Assembly (NCBI RefSeq): GCF_014356525.2 | Contig: NC_052505.1 | Coordinates: forward strand, 51,588,970 to 51,652,969 | Direction: 5' to 3' | Length of the DNA stretch: 64,000 nt | Source: Nilaparvata lugens | Taxonomy: Eukaryota; Arthropoda; Insecta; Hemiptera; Delphacidae | Part shown: positions 1 through 10,660 of the stretch, piece after piece | How positions within the stretch are numbered: position 1 is the first letter of the stretch | Layout: each line of letters begins with the position of its first letter | Notes under the pieces: model-generated | Database searches by the model: none | What the model was told of the DNA's origin: nothing | Seen by the model: the letters and a program-made list of their open reading frames with translations, nothing else | Position numbers and translations under genes: made by a program

Positions 1-1070
1 AACGATAGATATAATAAAATCACATATTCAACTGTATGTAATTTTCTTCATATGAAAGTTTTTCATTATTATTATAATTGTATTATAATGAGTTATAATA
101 CGTATAGTTATAGTTATAAGTTATAATACAATACTATTATAACAGTTCACGGAAAATATATGTTGAATATGACTAGTCATTACAGGCAATTGACATTGCA
201 GGCTAGTCAGCAATTACTTGTTGACTGCTGCGATCATTATGAACTACTAATACCCAATTAATTCAAACAATCGAGAAACTCACTACGTATTACTTCATAC
301 TACAATACAGTGGATTAATTAGGAAAATTTAGAGAAATATTACTCCTAAAGTATAGATTGAGTATGAGAGATTGTATATAATTTTTCTATCATATAACAA
401 ACAATGCAAAAAAAATGTTTCAATAATATATTTACTTCTAGCATATAATAAATACAATGATAAATGAACAGTAACTATCAATATACTATCATCACTATTT
501 TGTCTGCACCTTAAGCAGACAGCTAGTCATTCTCTGCTACTTATAGATTCTCTGTAGTTGATATCTTCTTTTTTTATTTTATCATTAATAAATTATAAAA
601 CTTCACTGAATTGGTCCCCCTAAATTTGTAAATTGGTCCCCCTTCATTGAAGTACCCACTAAATTTGTCTTCATCAGCGTGGAGATCTCGCATCAAGTGA
701 TGGAACTCGCCATAAATTTTTCTTTTCTTATTTCTTGGGTGCACCCAATGAGATCAACCACAACTACTACAAGAGTATAGCAGAAGAAGATCATCGTCAC
801 TGCTATCATCGTTGCCCCTATTGAGCCAAGGAACACTTTTATAAAATGAATTTATAAATGAATGCCGTGTATTAACACGGCACAGACTGGTTTGACATAA
901 TCTTTTCTTGGCCAGAGCGCAACTGAGAGCAGAGCGAAGAGCTCTATCGGCCCATAAATGTTTTTTGATGTGAATACAAACTCTGTTGACGCTCAGATAT
1001 CTGTGCTCTGTTGCTCTGCCTCTCTGCAGAACAAAATAGTTTGGTGTGAATAAAGCTGTAAGCTGCGTTT
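1..1070. other. AT-rich intergenic DNA, no gene seen
   Basis: No open frame of useful length and no recognisable protein similarity on either strand. There is a short perfect hairpin around 863-880 (GCCGTG...CACGGC). The stretch around 900-1062 looks like the decayed edge of a mobile element, because it carries GGTGTGAAT-type text like that of the MITE termini elsewhere in the window. Nothing here can be assigned a function. Confidence 0.6.
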
Positions 1071-1690
1071 ACACCGGAGTTAATAATACGATTTATCAAC
1101 AAAAAGTTAACAACTTGACTGAATCGACAAAATTTTCTCCCAACAAAAGTTAATAACTCGTGTTTTTAGCAGGCAATTCCTTGTTATTAACAAGATTTAT
1201 GTTATCCATCAAAAGTCGGTAAAGATCAAAGGAAATGTGTTATGTTATTAAACTGTCTTCAAAATAATTCAAATTAAAACAGGTGTGATAATTAACATTA
1301 TGATCTTCATCTGATCTAATGTAAACAAATTATAGTAAGATTCAAATCAATGTGTCAGCATTATTTGAATTGGGAGCATTAATGCTATTAATAAGAAATT
1401 GTTAACTTCACAACTTGAAACCGTTATTAACAAAAGTTGATAACAAAAGTAAATAGCCTCTTTCAGCGCATTAACTTTTGTTAATAACAGATTCCTATAT
1501 TCCCCGCAACCCCCTCACCCAGCAAACTGCTATACAGTTCGTGCCAGTATTCCCTACCAACTACAGCAGCTGACGAAGCACGTGACCAAGTTATTAACTT
1601 TTGTTGATAACAAAACTAGCAGCCAAAAGAAAATGTTATTAACATAATGTTAATGACTTAATGTTATTAACATAAGGTAATAACAAAAAT
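1071..1690. repeat. MITE-like region rich in GTTAATAAC/GTTATTAAC motifs
   Basis: The left edge reads GCTGCGTTTACACCGGAGTT, close to the termini of the MITE at 18,420-18,714 (GGCCACATTCACACCAGAG). The interior contains more than ten near-copies of the self-complementary motif GTTAATAAC/GTTATTAAC on both strands, so it could fold on itself extensively. I could not find a matching right terminus, so this is either a truncated member of the same MITE family or an unrelated simple-motif region. Confidence 0.4.
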
Positions 1691-1692
1691 AA

Positions 1693-1900
1693 TTTTTTCC
1701 TCCACCTACTGGCTAAAGTACTTTACTCCCTGAAACATAATACTAAAGTGTCACTTTTTCGCCCTCGGTAGTAAAAAACAGAAAAACTCCCTAGGGAGTA
1801 AAAGTGACTCCATTTAAATAACATGGGAAGCATCTCTATTTTAAAAACTTACATTATAATAGGTTAGAAGGTCTAAGCACAGATGAGAAAGCATAAAGAG
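1693..1900. repeat. Dispersed repeat unit, first copy
   Basis: Begins near CCTCCACCTACTGGC and continues through CTCCCTGAAACATAATACT and ACATGGGAAGCATCTC to a segment ending near GTTAGAAGGTCTAAGC. The same text in the same order recurs at 2,441-2,604 and resumes at about 3,288 after an insertion. It contains a small inverted repeat (CACTTTTTCGCCCTCGG facing GGAGTAAAAGTGACTCC). Probably a MITE or a low-copy dispersed repeat. No coding capacity. Confidence 0.5.
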
Positions 1901-2287
1901 GTGTCTGTCATTGAGTCAACTGAATTCAATACCACAACCAGAAATTTGATCAACTCCTGAAATATATGTTTGTATGATATTATATTCTTAATATAAGTAG
2001 ACGATAAAAATTTATACAATTTTAAAAATATCTTATTCTATTCAAAATACCAGCCAACAAATATTTTTGATCTGCAATTCAAATCTGAACCGCGTGATCT
2101 GGAGTCAGCCATTTTTGGTAAACACCCAGCTGATTGTTACAACTTTAGCCGATAGATAGCGCAATCGGCAGTGCCAATCAGACGGCCGGTTTTAAAGTTT
2201 TAGATATTAGGTTATGTTGTTAGGAAACATTGTCACCAATACGTAAGTTATTAAAATGATTTTATTTGCAGTTTCTATAAAAAAATG

Positions 2288-2448
2288 TAGATGGAGGAAA
2301 AATGTTGTGTACATCACGAGTGAAAAATACTTTTTCTCCCTCGGGAAAATTGTTGCCCTCGGCTTTGCCTCAGGCTTAAACTTTTCCCTCAGGGAGAAAA
2401 AGTCGTACTTTTCACTCTAGATATACAAATAACTATTTCCTCCACCTA
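2288..2448. repeat. 161-bp imperfect palindrome (foldback MITE)
   Basis: The left arm (TAGATGGAGGAAAAATG, then ACTTTTTCTCCCTCGGG) is matched by the reverse complement of the right arm (CTCAGGGAGAAAAAGT, ending TTTCCTCCACCTA). The arms are about 70 bp with a short GC-richer spacer. The right end overlaps the start of the second dispersed repeat copy, so the two belong to one family whose ends are TAGRTGGAGGAAA. Confidence 0.55.
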
Positions 2449-2599
2449 CTGTCCAAAGTGCTAACTTTACTCCCTGTAACATAATACTGAAGTATAACTT
2501 TTTTGCTCTCGGGAAGAAAAAACAGAAAAACTCACTAGAGCGTAAAAGTAACTCCATTTAAATAACATGGGAAGCATCTCCATTTTAAAAACTTACATT

Positions 2600-3285
2600 T
2601 CAAACTTAGACCAGTTATAGAATAGACACGGCCCATTGTATATTCATACTGAAAGTCGATGAAGCCAACATCTAGTGCCAAATCCACCCATCTTGACGTC
2701 ACAACAGTGACGTCACGCATCGTATAGAAATTATAGAAAACTTTTTTGAGTTTGTTGTGTAAGTGTTTGTGGTGTTTAACTTACATTGTTGTTAAACATT
2801 GTTTTCGATAGCAGATTGTTATTTATTTAATTATTATTTATGAAAATGGTAATTTCCTGCGCAGCATATAATTGCACTGAAATTTTTAGGGAAAAAAGTG
2901 AATATCTTTTCATGCATAAGTTGAAATTTATACACATAAATATTGTAAGTTGTAACTAATATTATCCTTGGTTATGATGTAAGTGAACTCATTGCAGCAT
3001 GACAATAAATTAGTTTTGTAGGCTACCGTACCTTATTATTTTCAAAACACATTATAACTTTGAAGCCGATATCACATAACACATTATAACTTAACCTATA
3101 TTGTTCCCATAGCTAGAAATAACCTAAAAACACCATGAATCTGAAATAGACACAAATCTGAAAGTTTTCCATACAATGCGTGACATCACTGTTGTGACGT
3201 CAAGATGGGTGGATTTGGCAGTAGATGTTGGCTTCAGAGGCTAGACTTCCCAGCATGTCTATTCTATAACTGGTCTAAGATTTGA
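2600..3285. mobile_element. Non-autonomous DNA transposon with ~120-bp TIRs
   Basis: The left end (CTTAGACCAGTTATAGAATA from 2605) is matched in inverse by the right end (TATTCTATAACTGGTCTAAG to 3279). Homology extends inward through the CCAACATCTA...CCACCCATCTTGACGTCA block on both sides. The outer bases TTTCAAA/TTTGAAA also pair. It splits the second copy of the dispersed repeat that is uninterrupted at 1693-1900, which shows it is an insertion. I could not define a clean target duplication. Each TIR carries palindromic TGACGTCA motifs. A short THAP-like coding remnant sits inside. Confidence 0.7.
2840..2944 (+). pseudogene. THAP-like zinc finger exon remnant
   Basis: The frame opened by ATG at 2840 (second ATG at 2846) gives a peptide starting MKMVISCAAYNC and reaching a possible splice donor GTAAGT at 2945. 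The spacing C-A-A-Y-N-C after the initiator, followed about a dozen residues later by FMHK, resembles the start of THAP domains (C2CH zinc finger). THAP domains occur in P-element-type transposases and in domesticated host proteins. Only about 35 residues are present; the second Cys-His pair and all catalytic parts are missing. This is a short-motif call and may be coincidence. Confidence 0.35.
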
Positions 3286-3574
3286 AATAGATTAGAAGGT
3301 CTAAGCTCAGATGAGGAAGCATATAGAGTACTAAATTTAATACCTCAACCAGACATTTGATCAATATATAAAATATTTGTTTGTATGCTAAAATTATTAC
3401 AAACTTCATATCAGTATATTATAATATTATATGTTTGGAAATAAAGTTTTCTTTTTAAAAAGGTGTTACCTTTACAATATTGGTACCTAAAAAGGTTACC
3501 CCAGAACTATAACTTTGAACTTGCAAAAGGCATTCAATAATTTAGACTAATAAATCCTAATCAAAAAATTGAAA

Positions 3575-4860
3575 CACCTGAACATTCAGGGCCAAGTCAG
3601 AAAATAGATCCAAAACTATTTCACTGACAGGTATCAATATGTTGAAATTGGTTACCAGCAGCATACAGCCTTGACTAGTGCCAAATCATCACTTTGCAAA
3701 ATGTCTAGAGGTATTCCTCAAGGGTTAATCCTACAACCCTTGTTCTTTCTCATTTACATAGAAGATTTCCCAAATAATCTCAAGGACCAAAAATGTTTAC
3801 TATTTGCAGAGGATACCACCATAATAATCCCATCAGCCAGAGAATCTGAAATCAATGATATAAGCTCGGCACTTGAAATGGTCACAAATATAAGTAGGAA
3901 ACTGAAGCTATCGATCAATAAAGACAAAACAGTGAATATAAAATTCACACCAAAGAGACAGATATTCAATATAGACAATGTGACCAATGCATATATGGTA
4001 TCATGATGGACAAGAACCTGGACTTATGTCCAGGTGTATATGTCCATCCATATGTACTTCATAGAATAAGATGTACTACTGATGACAGTACCACATTTAT
4101 CGCCTATCATGCCCTATTTGCCTCACAGCTGCGATATTTTAGTGTTGCCTGGGGAGCTTCAGCACAGGTGCAGATGGACAGAGTTCTACTAAGTCAGAAA
4201 AAACCTTGCAAACCATCCTAAGAAGAGATGCACTTGAGCACTGTGGACCATTATTCTTGTGGAAAGCAAACTGCTTACAGTGGTCTCAATCTACATACTT
4301 GAAACCATAATCCTTACCATAGACTCAAGACCGAATCTCAGAAATAGACAACACACACACACACACACACACACAAAACACAAGAAGCAAACTGAACAGT
4401 CAGCTGAACCTTCAGCACAGGCTCACCAAATTCAAGAACAGACCTACCTATGCAGGATCACATTTTTTCAACTATTTACCAGATAGCCTAAAGAATTTAA
4501 GGGATTCACAGACAACATTCCACAGACAGCTGAAAAAATACCTCATTGCAAGACTGTACTAAGTTTATACCTTATAGTGCAAGATACTCTATACACCTTC
4601 TTGACAACCCTGACAGAGGAGATCATAGTCCATTGACAATTCCCCGATCCCAGGACCTCGGAAGTAACTAAGTAACATCAAGGTTCAACAGACTGCCAGC
4701 TGTGGAGAAGTACCTGAATGATAGCAGCTTTAGAAGAAAAAAACTAGTAACAAGTCATGGCTTGTCGGCAGAGATTACTACTTTTTCACTTGTGGACATG
4801 CCTATGTAGCATGACCACGCCATGAACAGGAACACCTTATTATCATTATTACTTGCTCAA
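3575..4860 (+). pseudogene. Decayed LINE reverse transcriptase and 3' end
   Basis: The frame at 3,600-4,006 carries RGIPQGLILQPLFFLIYIED, which is block 4 of non-LTR reverse transcriptases, followed by LFAEDTT where an intact element has FADDT, so the catalytic pair is A-E-D. A second frame at 4,003-4,221 continues into the thumb region (the IAYHALFASQLRY type), and a third frame to about 4,560 matches the usual LINE tail. A (CA)n tract at 4,353-4,375 interrupts the coding text. The 5' half of pol and all of ORF1 are absent. The 3' limit is uncertain; the run TTATCATTATTAC near 4,850 may be its tail. Clade looks Jockey/CR1-like but cannot be fixed by eye. Confidence 0.75.
4353..4375. repeat. 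(CA)n microsatellite
   Basis: About eleven CA dinucleotides lying inside the decayed LINE pol remnant; it probably expanded after the element died. Confidence 0.85.
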
Positions 4861-5084
4861 TGAGTATTTTGAGGATAATTCGGGCAACATCGTCTAGACC
4901 CACATGTGATGCAATCTTTCCAGCACTGTTTGTCGAAGATGAAGCCATCAAGAATCAAGTATGATTGACATGCCTTGTTGCAGAGTAGGTCAAGAGACTC
5001 ATTATTTCCTATTATAACTCTAAAAAATTATAACGAGCTGTCTAAACATTTGACTGCCCCAAGTAAGTACCCGAGCATTCAGGG

Positions 5085-5225
5085 TGTATCATTATGTTGT
5101 ATGATTGGGTTGGCAGTGGTAGTTGTTGTGTGTGTAACATGGCCCGAGAGTGGCTGGAGAATATAAATAATCCTGAAGTACATAAATGTTGTTTCAATAA
5201 TTAATAGTGTTACCCAATTGATAAA
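5085..5225 (+). repeat. 5' LTR of Gypsy 1
   Basis: 141 bp, starting TGTATCATTATG. It contains GAATATAAATAATCC, a plausible TATA-type core, 55-70 bp from its end. About 93-95% identical to the 3' LTR by eye. Confidence 0.92.
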
Positions 5226-5391
5226 TGGTGTCAGAAGTCGTTATCTTTTCTTTAAATGTATGATACAGTTACAATAGTCTCGGATAGTTGGATTACATTG
5301 TCATGTCATCCTAACCTACATTCTTGGTAGCCATGTAAATCGTGTGTACTGTTAAATAGTAAGTAGTGAGTATTCCAAGGTACCAGAATTA

Positions 5392-6105
5392 AGTTCAAAC
5401 CACCAAAAGACCTTATTTTGAATGATGACATAGCAAATAATTGGAGGCTTTTCAAACAAAATTTTCAAATTTTTCCAACAGCGTCAGACAGTGGACTGTG
5501 TTACTGAACTGTGTAGGTGATGAAGCTTTTAATACATTCGAACTTTCGGAAAAAGACAGGAAATCTTTTGAAAAAGTACTTGAGGCATTTGATAGGTTTT
5601 GTGAGCCCCGAAAAAATATAACCTACAATGGGGTCCAGTTTTTTTCGCGCCGCCAACAGCAAGGTGAGTCCTTTGAACATTTCTCTACTGATTTGATTTT
5701 CTATACTGGCAATGCAGTGCGAATTTTGTGAGGAAAATTATTTAAAATTATTTCAAATTCAAATTGTGCAAGAAACTACAAGTGAAATTTGCGAATTAAA
5801 TAGACTATTCAGATCTGGCAGATGTTATAATAATGTTGAACAGGAAATTGTGAAGACCCAGTCTAAAAGATCAGTGCCAAACACAGGATCTGGCAAGTTA
5901 TTTCATTGTGATAAATGTAATAGAACACATGGATTTCGTGAGTGTGCAACGTTTGGGAAATCATGCAACAATTGTGGTAACGAGAACCATTTTTCTGTTG
6001 TTTGCCAACTTAGAAGTTCAAAAAAGAACATTGATGATTGTCATACAGATGAGGATGTTACTCATGGACAGTTTTGGGTTGATAGGTACAATTGGTGGTA
6101 ATTCA
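5392..6105 (+). pseudogene. Gypsy 1 gag
   Basis: The frame begins around FKPPKDLIL at 5392; the same FKPP start occurs in the second Gypsy element. It then shifts near 5,480 and again near 5,720. The C-terminal part (5,712-6,101) has two Cys/His zinc knuckles in the C-x2-C-x4/5-H-x4-C style (CDKCNRTHGFREC and CNNCGNENHFSVVC), which bind RNA in packaging. At least two frameshifts make it non-functional. Confidence 0.85.
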
Positions 6106-6144
6106 GATCAGTCAATTTGGACAGAAATGATTAAACTTTAGTAC

Positions 6145-6475
6145 AATAAATTGGTCTGTAAGCTTGATTCAGGTGCTCAATGTAATGTGTTACCTTTAAA
6201 ATGTTTTCAGATATTTAATCTGAAAGCTAGGTTGGAGCCCAACTCATTCAAAATTTTAAGTTATTGTAACAAAGAATTTATCAGTACTGGCTCTGTCACA
6301 GTGAATGCCTGTGTAAAGAATAGATATGGTACAATTGAATTTGTGGTTGTTGATACTGATAATATGCCCCTATTAGGTTTGAACACTTGTGTGAAGTTAG
6401 GCCTCATAAAAAGATTGGATTTGTTGGAAAACCATGGTAGTACATACAGTCTGGAGTATCAAGCCAGCTGAGCCA
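6145..6475 (+). pseudogene. Gypsy 1 aspartic protease domain
   Basis: The frame at 6,151-6,471 contains LDSGAQCNVLPL, the catalytic D-S-G of retropepsins, then about 70 residues later the hydrophobic-G motif (MPLLGLNTC). The size matches a retroviral-type protease. It follows gag after a stop and runs into RT after another stop at about 6,470. Confidence 0.85.
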
Positions 6476-7760
6476 AAGCAGGTTGTATCCACTTATGACA
6501 GTAAAAAATCGCTTATTGAGGCTAATAGTGAAGTCTTTGAAGGAGTATGAAAGTTCCCAGACAAATTGAAGTTAGAGCTTGAAGGAAACAGTATCCCTAT
6601 AATAAATCCTGTATGTAGAGTCCCAGAGTCTATTAAACCAAAACTTGATAAGTTAGTGGGTGAGGGAATCATAGAGCCTGTTAATAATCCAACGGATTGG
6701 GTCAACAATATTGTAATCGTAGAGAAGCCAGACAAATCACTTAGATTATGTCTTGATCCAGGCCATTTGAAAAAATGTCTGAAAATGAATCCCTATCCAA
6801 TTCCATCAGCAGGCGAGTTAGAGTTATTATTAAGAGGTACTTTTCTGTTCTTGACATGAAAGATAGGTTTCATCACATAGAATTAGATGTTGAAAGTAGA
6901 CTCATTACTACATTTATCACTCCATTTGGTTGAGTGTTAGCCCAGAAATATTTCAGCATTATAATAAGGTATTTGGTGACATTCCCAATTTAGAAATTAA
7001 TTTTGATTTCATTATTGCAACTGAGAGCGAAAAGGAGCATGACCAAACCCTCAATAAATTACAGTTTAAGGTTAGTAGGCCTACTGTTGAATATCTTGGT
7101 CAAGTTTTTTCTGAAAAAGGAGTTCAACCAAACCCTGAACGGGTTGAGGCTATTCTTGCTTTGCAGGTTCCTCAAAACAAAAAGGAATTACAGTCTGTGT
7201 TGGGAGTGGCTAACTTTTAGGGGAAATTTATTCCAAATATGTCAGATCTCACTGCGCCTTTGTGTCAGTTGTTGGAGAAAAATGTTGAGTGAAATTGGTC
7301 CCATTCCCAATCTGAGGCATACTTAAAGTTGAAAAATAAAATTCAGGAAGCTACAATTATAAAAATTTTTGATCCTAATGTTCCAGTCGACATATTTGTA
7401 GATGCTAGTAATTATGCTCTAGAAGCATGTTTAATACAAAATAGGTAAGCATCCTGTAGCAATCAGTTCTAGAACATTGACTGATGCTGAAACTCGATAT
7501 CCAGTCATAGACAAAGAAATGGCTGCAATTTTTTTTGCTGTGTCAAAATATCATAATTATAATTATGAAAATGCAGTAACTGTGTACACTGGATCATAAA
7601 CCTATCATAGGCATAATGGACAAAAGTATGTTCAATGTTTCAGGTCGATTTCAAAAGCAAAAAATAAAACTTCTTAATTGCAACTTGAATATTAAGTATC
7701 TTCCAGGTAAAGACAATGTTTTAGCAGATATATTAACAAGGTTTTCTAATGTTACTCCTG
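6476..7760 (+). pseudogene. Gypsy 1 reverse transcriptase and RNase H
   Basis: RT begins in the frame at 6,566 (VEKPDKSLRLCLDP is the conserved Gypsy block) and continues through a FLTxK-type block at 6,850. At the YxDD box the translation near 7,000 reads INFDFIIAT, so the second catalytic Asp is Phe. RNase H follows at about 7,380-7,620 (DIFVDASNYALEACL, with a frameshift) and ends with LNIKYLPGKDNVLADILTR. Several stops and shifts plus the altered catalytic box indicate a long-dead copy. Confidence 0.85.
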
Positions 7761-7769
7761 TGGATAATG

Positions 7770-9079
7770 AAAGTATTCTAGACAAGTCTGTAGTGATACA
7801 TAGTTTGAGTAATCATCTAAATATGTCAGAGCAAAAGAAACAAGAGTATATGCTAGCTACTGACAGTGACCCAGTTCTGAGTAGGGTGAAAGAGTATGTT
7901 CAAGAAGGGTGGCCAGACATGAAAAATTCAACAAATAAAGAGGAAAGATTGTATTTTAATCTCAGAGATGGAATATTTTATGAAGATGGATTGTTGTTTT
8001 TGGATTCAAAGTATTAGTTCCAGAAAAACTTAAGCAATGTTTGTTAAACTTGATTCATGAAGCTCATCTAGGAGTAAATAACTGTAAAGCAAGGGCACGT
8101 AATATTTTGTTCCTAATATGAATTCAGATATAGAAAATGTTTTGTCTTGTAAAATTTGTGATAAATTCAGATTTAGAAATAGAAAATAACCGTTAATGAG
8201 TCATCCACTAGCCTCCCGTCCTTGGGAACTGTTATCAAGTGATTTATTTGATTTTGGTGGAGCAAGCTATCTCACAGCTATTGATTCTTATTCCAACTGG
8301 ATAGAAGTTGGAGATGTTTTTTGCACATTTTGGTGTTCCTGATTATTTTCTTTCAGATAATGTACCATTCTCTAGTAGTGAACTCAAGTCCTTTGCACAT
8401 GAATGAAATTTTTGAACTATTACAAGTAGTCCTTATTATGCTTGTAGTAATGGGCTTGCTGAGAAAGGAGTTTCTATTTCTAAAAGTTTGTTGAGACGTT
8501 CTGCTAGTAGTCACAAAGACTTGGCATTTTTTTCTGGAGTATAGAAACTCTCCATTGAATAGAGTGAATGCAAGCCCAGCTCAACTTTTCCTGAATAGGA
8601 TGCTCAAATCGAAATTACCCACAAGTTCTCTTTTTTTGAAGCCTATAGTATTGTGTAAATTTAGTAGGAACAACACAAATGAGCGTCATTATCATAAATC
8701 AGCCTGTTCTCTACCTGAATTTGAGAGAGGGAGTAATGTTTTAATAAGAAAGTTTGGGTCTCAATCTACATGGGTGACAGGTGAAGTTGTCGATAAGCTT
8801 AATGCTCTTAGGAGTTATATAGTTGGGGATGAGGTTGGTAAGGAATACCGCTGGAATAGAAGCATGTTAATAAAATCGTTGAACAAAGTGGTGTACAAAA
8901 CCAGTAGTGATGATGCTATGGGTCGAATTTCGGATGGCAATCTGCCACAAGGGTCAAATGGCCAATTCCCACAGAATTTACATTCAGGGGAGATTGACCA
9001 TCCTGAGGAAGTTGCAGGGCCAATGAGTAGAGTGGGTGGACATATAAAAAAGCCTATATACCTACAAGACTATGTTTAA
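7770..9079 (+). pseudogene. Gypsy 1 integrase and C-terminal tail
   Basis: The zinc-binding N-terminus (HEAHLG...CKICDKF) lies near 8,050-8,170. The catalytic core is broken by stops and apparently a deletion, but LSDNVPFSS (second acidic residue) is readable near 8,350. The last frame, 8,555-9,079, is open for 174 residues and matches the usual tail (SPAQLFLNRMLKSKLP, then LIRKFG...WVTGEV), ending 210 bp before the 3' LTR. No env gene is present. Confidence 0.82.
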
Positions 9080-9287
9080 TTTGTTAACTGTGTCTATTTT
9101 GTAATCATTATGTAACTTACTTATAGTCTGATTTTTGTATTATGTAATTGTGTGTAGTTTTGTTTTTTCCTTGCAGCAAAATTGATATTTGGACATTAAT
9201 AATTAATACTGTGCTTTTCAACAATTATCATATTTGCTCTTACATACTTTATACTTAATTGTACTCAGTTTTTATAAAGGAGGAAGT

Positions 9288-9427
9288 TGTGTCATATGTT
9301 GTATGATTGGGTTAGTAGTGGTAGTTGTTGTGTGTGTGACATGGCCCGAGAGTGGCTGGAGAATATAAATAATCCTGAAGTGCATAAATGTTGTTTTAAT
9401 AATTAATAGTGTTACCCAACTGATACA
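9288..9427 (+). repeat. 3' LTR of Gypsy 1
   Basis: 140 bp, starting TGTGTCATATG and ending TGATACA. Directly followed by CAGGG, which matches the five bases before the 5' LTR. Confidence 0.92.
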
Positions 9428-9432
9428 CAGGG

Positions 9433-9990
9433 TGAACTCGAAGAGTTGGCTCACAGAGACCCCTTTCTACGGGTTAAATGAGTTACTTGAAATTACAGTC
9501 ACCAAACCATCTTGACAACTCATTTTTAAAGTCATGGCTGACTTCAAGAATAGGTTATTCTTATTTTTTTGACACAACATATCAGGCTCCGCTGGTCTTG
9601 GTGATGAATAAGAGAATATTTATTGTTGAGTGTAGGTACTTCTTCATATTCAATACATAAGAAATGGCCAATTTCTATATTCAAAGCTATGTATCTCGGT
9701 AACCCCTTATTATAAAAATTATTACATGATCTTGAAATGTACAATAGAATTTTCTATTTCATCTGCTGTAAACAATTCATGAAAAAATATGTTCGTAAAG
9801 TGAGATTTTATTGTTGAAAAAAATCCAGAAATTGTAGATATTTTTCTCATATTAACGGTTTTGGCAGTTCTATGATAGCGAAAAGTGATTCAAGATGGAT
9901 TTTAGGCAACTGAGCTCATAGAGGATGAATTTATCTACAATTTGTAATCAATCGTAAGTTTCTATGATGTATCAGACTCGTTTTTGTTAA
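9433..9990. other. AT-rich DNA between Gypsy 1 and a LINE fragment
   Basis: Begins CTCACAGAGACCCCTTTCTACGGG, text that together with the preceding CAGGGTG looks like the start of a dispersed insect repeat into which Gypsy 1 inserted. No coding similarity. The short ORFs are random. Confidence 0.4.
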
Positions 9991-10660
9991 ACGGGTGCCT
10001 AAAACAACAGCAAAAAGTCTCTACTATGCACTGATTGAATCCCACATTGCTTATGGCATTGAATTATGGGGGAGTACCTCGAAGCAAAACATTCAAAGAA
10101 TTTTTGTTTTGCAAAAGTCCGCAATAAGATACCTGGAGGGGCTCAAATTTCCACAGACATGTCGGGAGTCTTTCAGTAGCCTAAGTATTCTAACTGTTCC
10201 ATCATTGTACATTTTCAAATCAATATTACATGTGAAGGATAGGTTGAATTCATTCCAAGTTAACTCAGATATTCATGGCTATAACACTAGAGGAAGGAAT
10301 AACATTTAAGTTGAGAGACATAGGCTGAGTGTATTTGAGAAAACACCTACTTATAGGGGACAAAAGTTTTTTGCGAAACTTCCGGCTGATTTGAGAAGTA
10401 TTGTTGAAGAAAAACAATTCAAAACAGAACTATATTCTTTTCTCAGTGAGAAGGCTTTCTATGAGGTTGACGAATTCTTGTTAGAGTGAAAAAAATTATT
10501 ATCTAAATTTTGCAAATTTAATGGATTGTTAAATGTTATTAGAGTTTTATTTCAAGATTGATATTTTATGTTATTTATCTGTGACGTTTTTCAACGTATT
10601 ACATTGTTTTTGTTATACTTTTGTTGAGAATGAAATATTATTATTATTATTTAGAAACTC
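9990..10660 (+). pseudogene. LINE pol C-terminal fragment with 3' tail
   Basis: A 104-residue frame (9,995-10,309) contains YYALIESHIAYGIELWG and VLQKSAIRYL, the conserved region after the palm/thumb of CR1/Jockey-like LINE pol. It is followed, after one stop, by frame text ending in the FKTELYSFL type to about 10,490. An ATT-rich run at 10,635-10,655 is a plausible 3' tail. The element is 5'-truncated, as is normal for LINE insertions. Confidence 0.8.

Larger units (their letters stand above)
5085..9427 (+). mobile_element. Ty3/Gypsy LTR retrotransposon 1, complete but dead
   Basis: Two LTRs (5085-5225 and 9288-9427) bound a 4.06-kb interior and are flanked by the 5-bp target duplication CAGGG (5080-5084 and 9428-9432). 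LTR ends are TGTATCA...TGATACA, mutated to TGATAAA at the right end of the left LTR. A primer-binding-site candidate TGGTGTCAGAAGTCG starts at 5226, and a purine-rich tract (AAAGGAGGAAG) precedes the 3' LTR. Domain order is gag with two zinc knuckles, protease, RT, RNase H, integrase, then a C-terminal tail. Every region has stops or frameshifts. The protein text is close to that of the Gypsy element at 45,279-50,452; both look like the Mag-type branch. That placement is from memory of family features, not from a tree. Confidence 0.93.
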
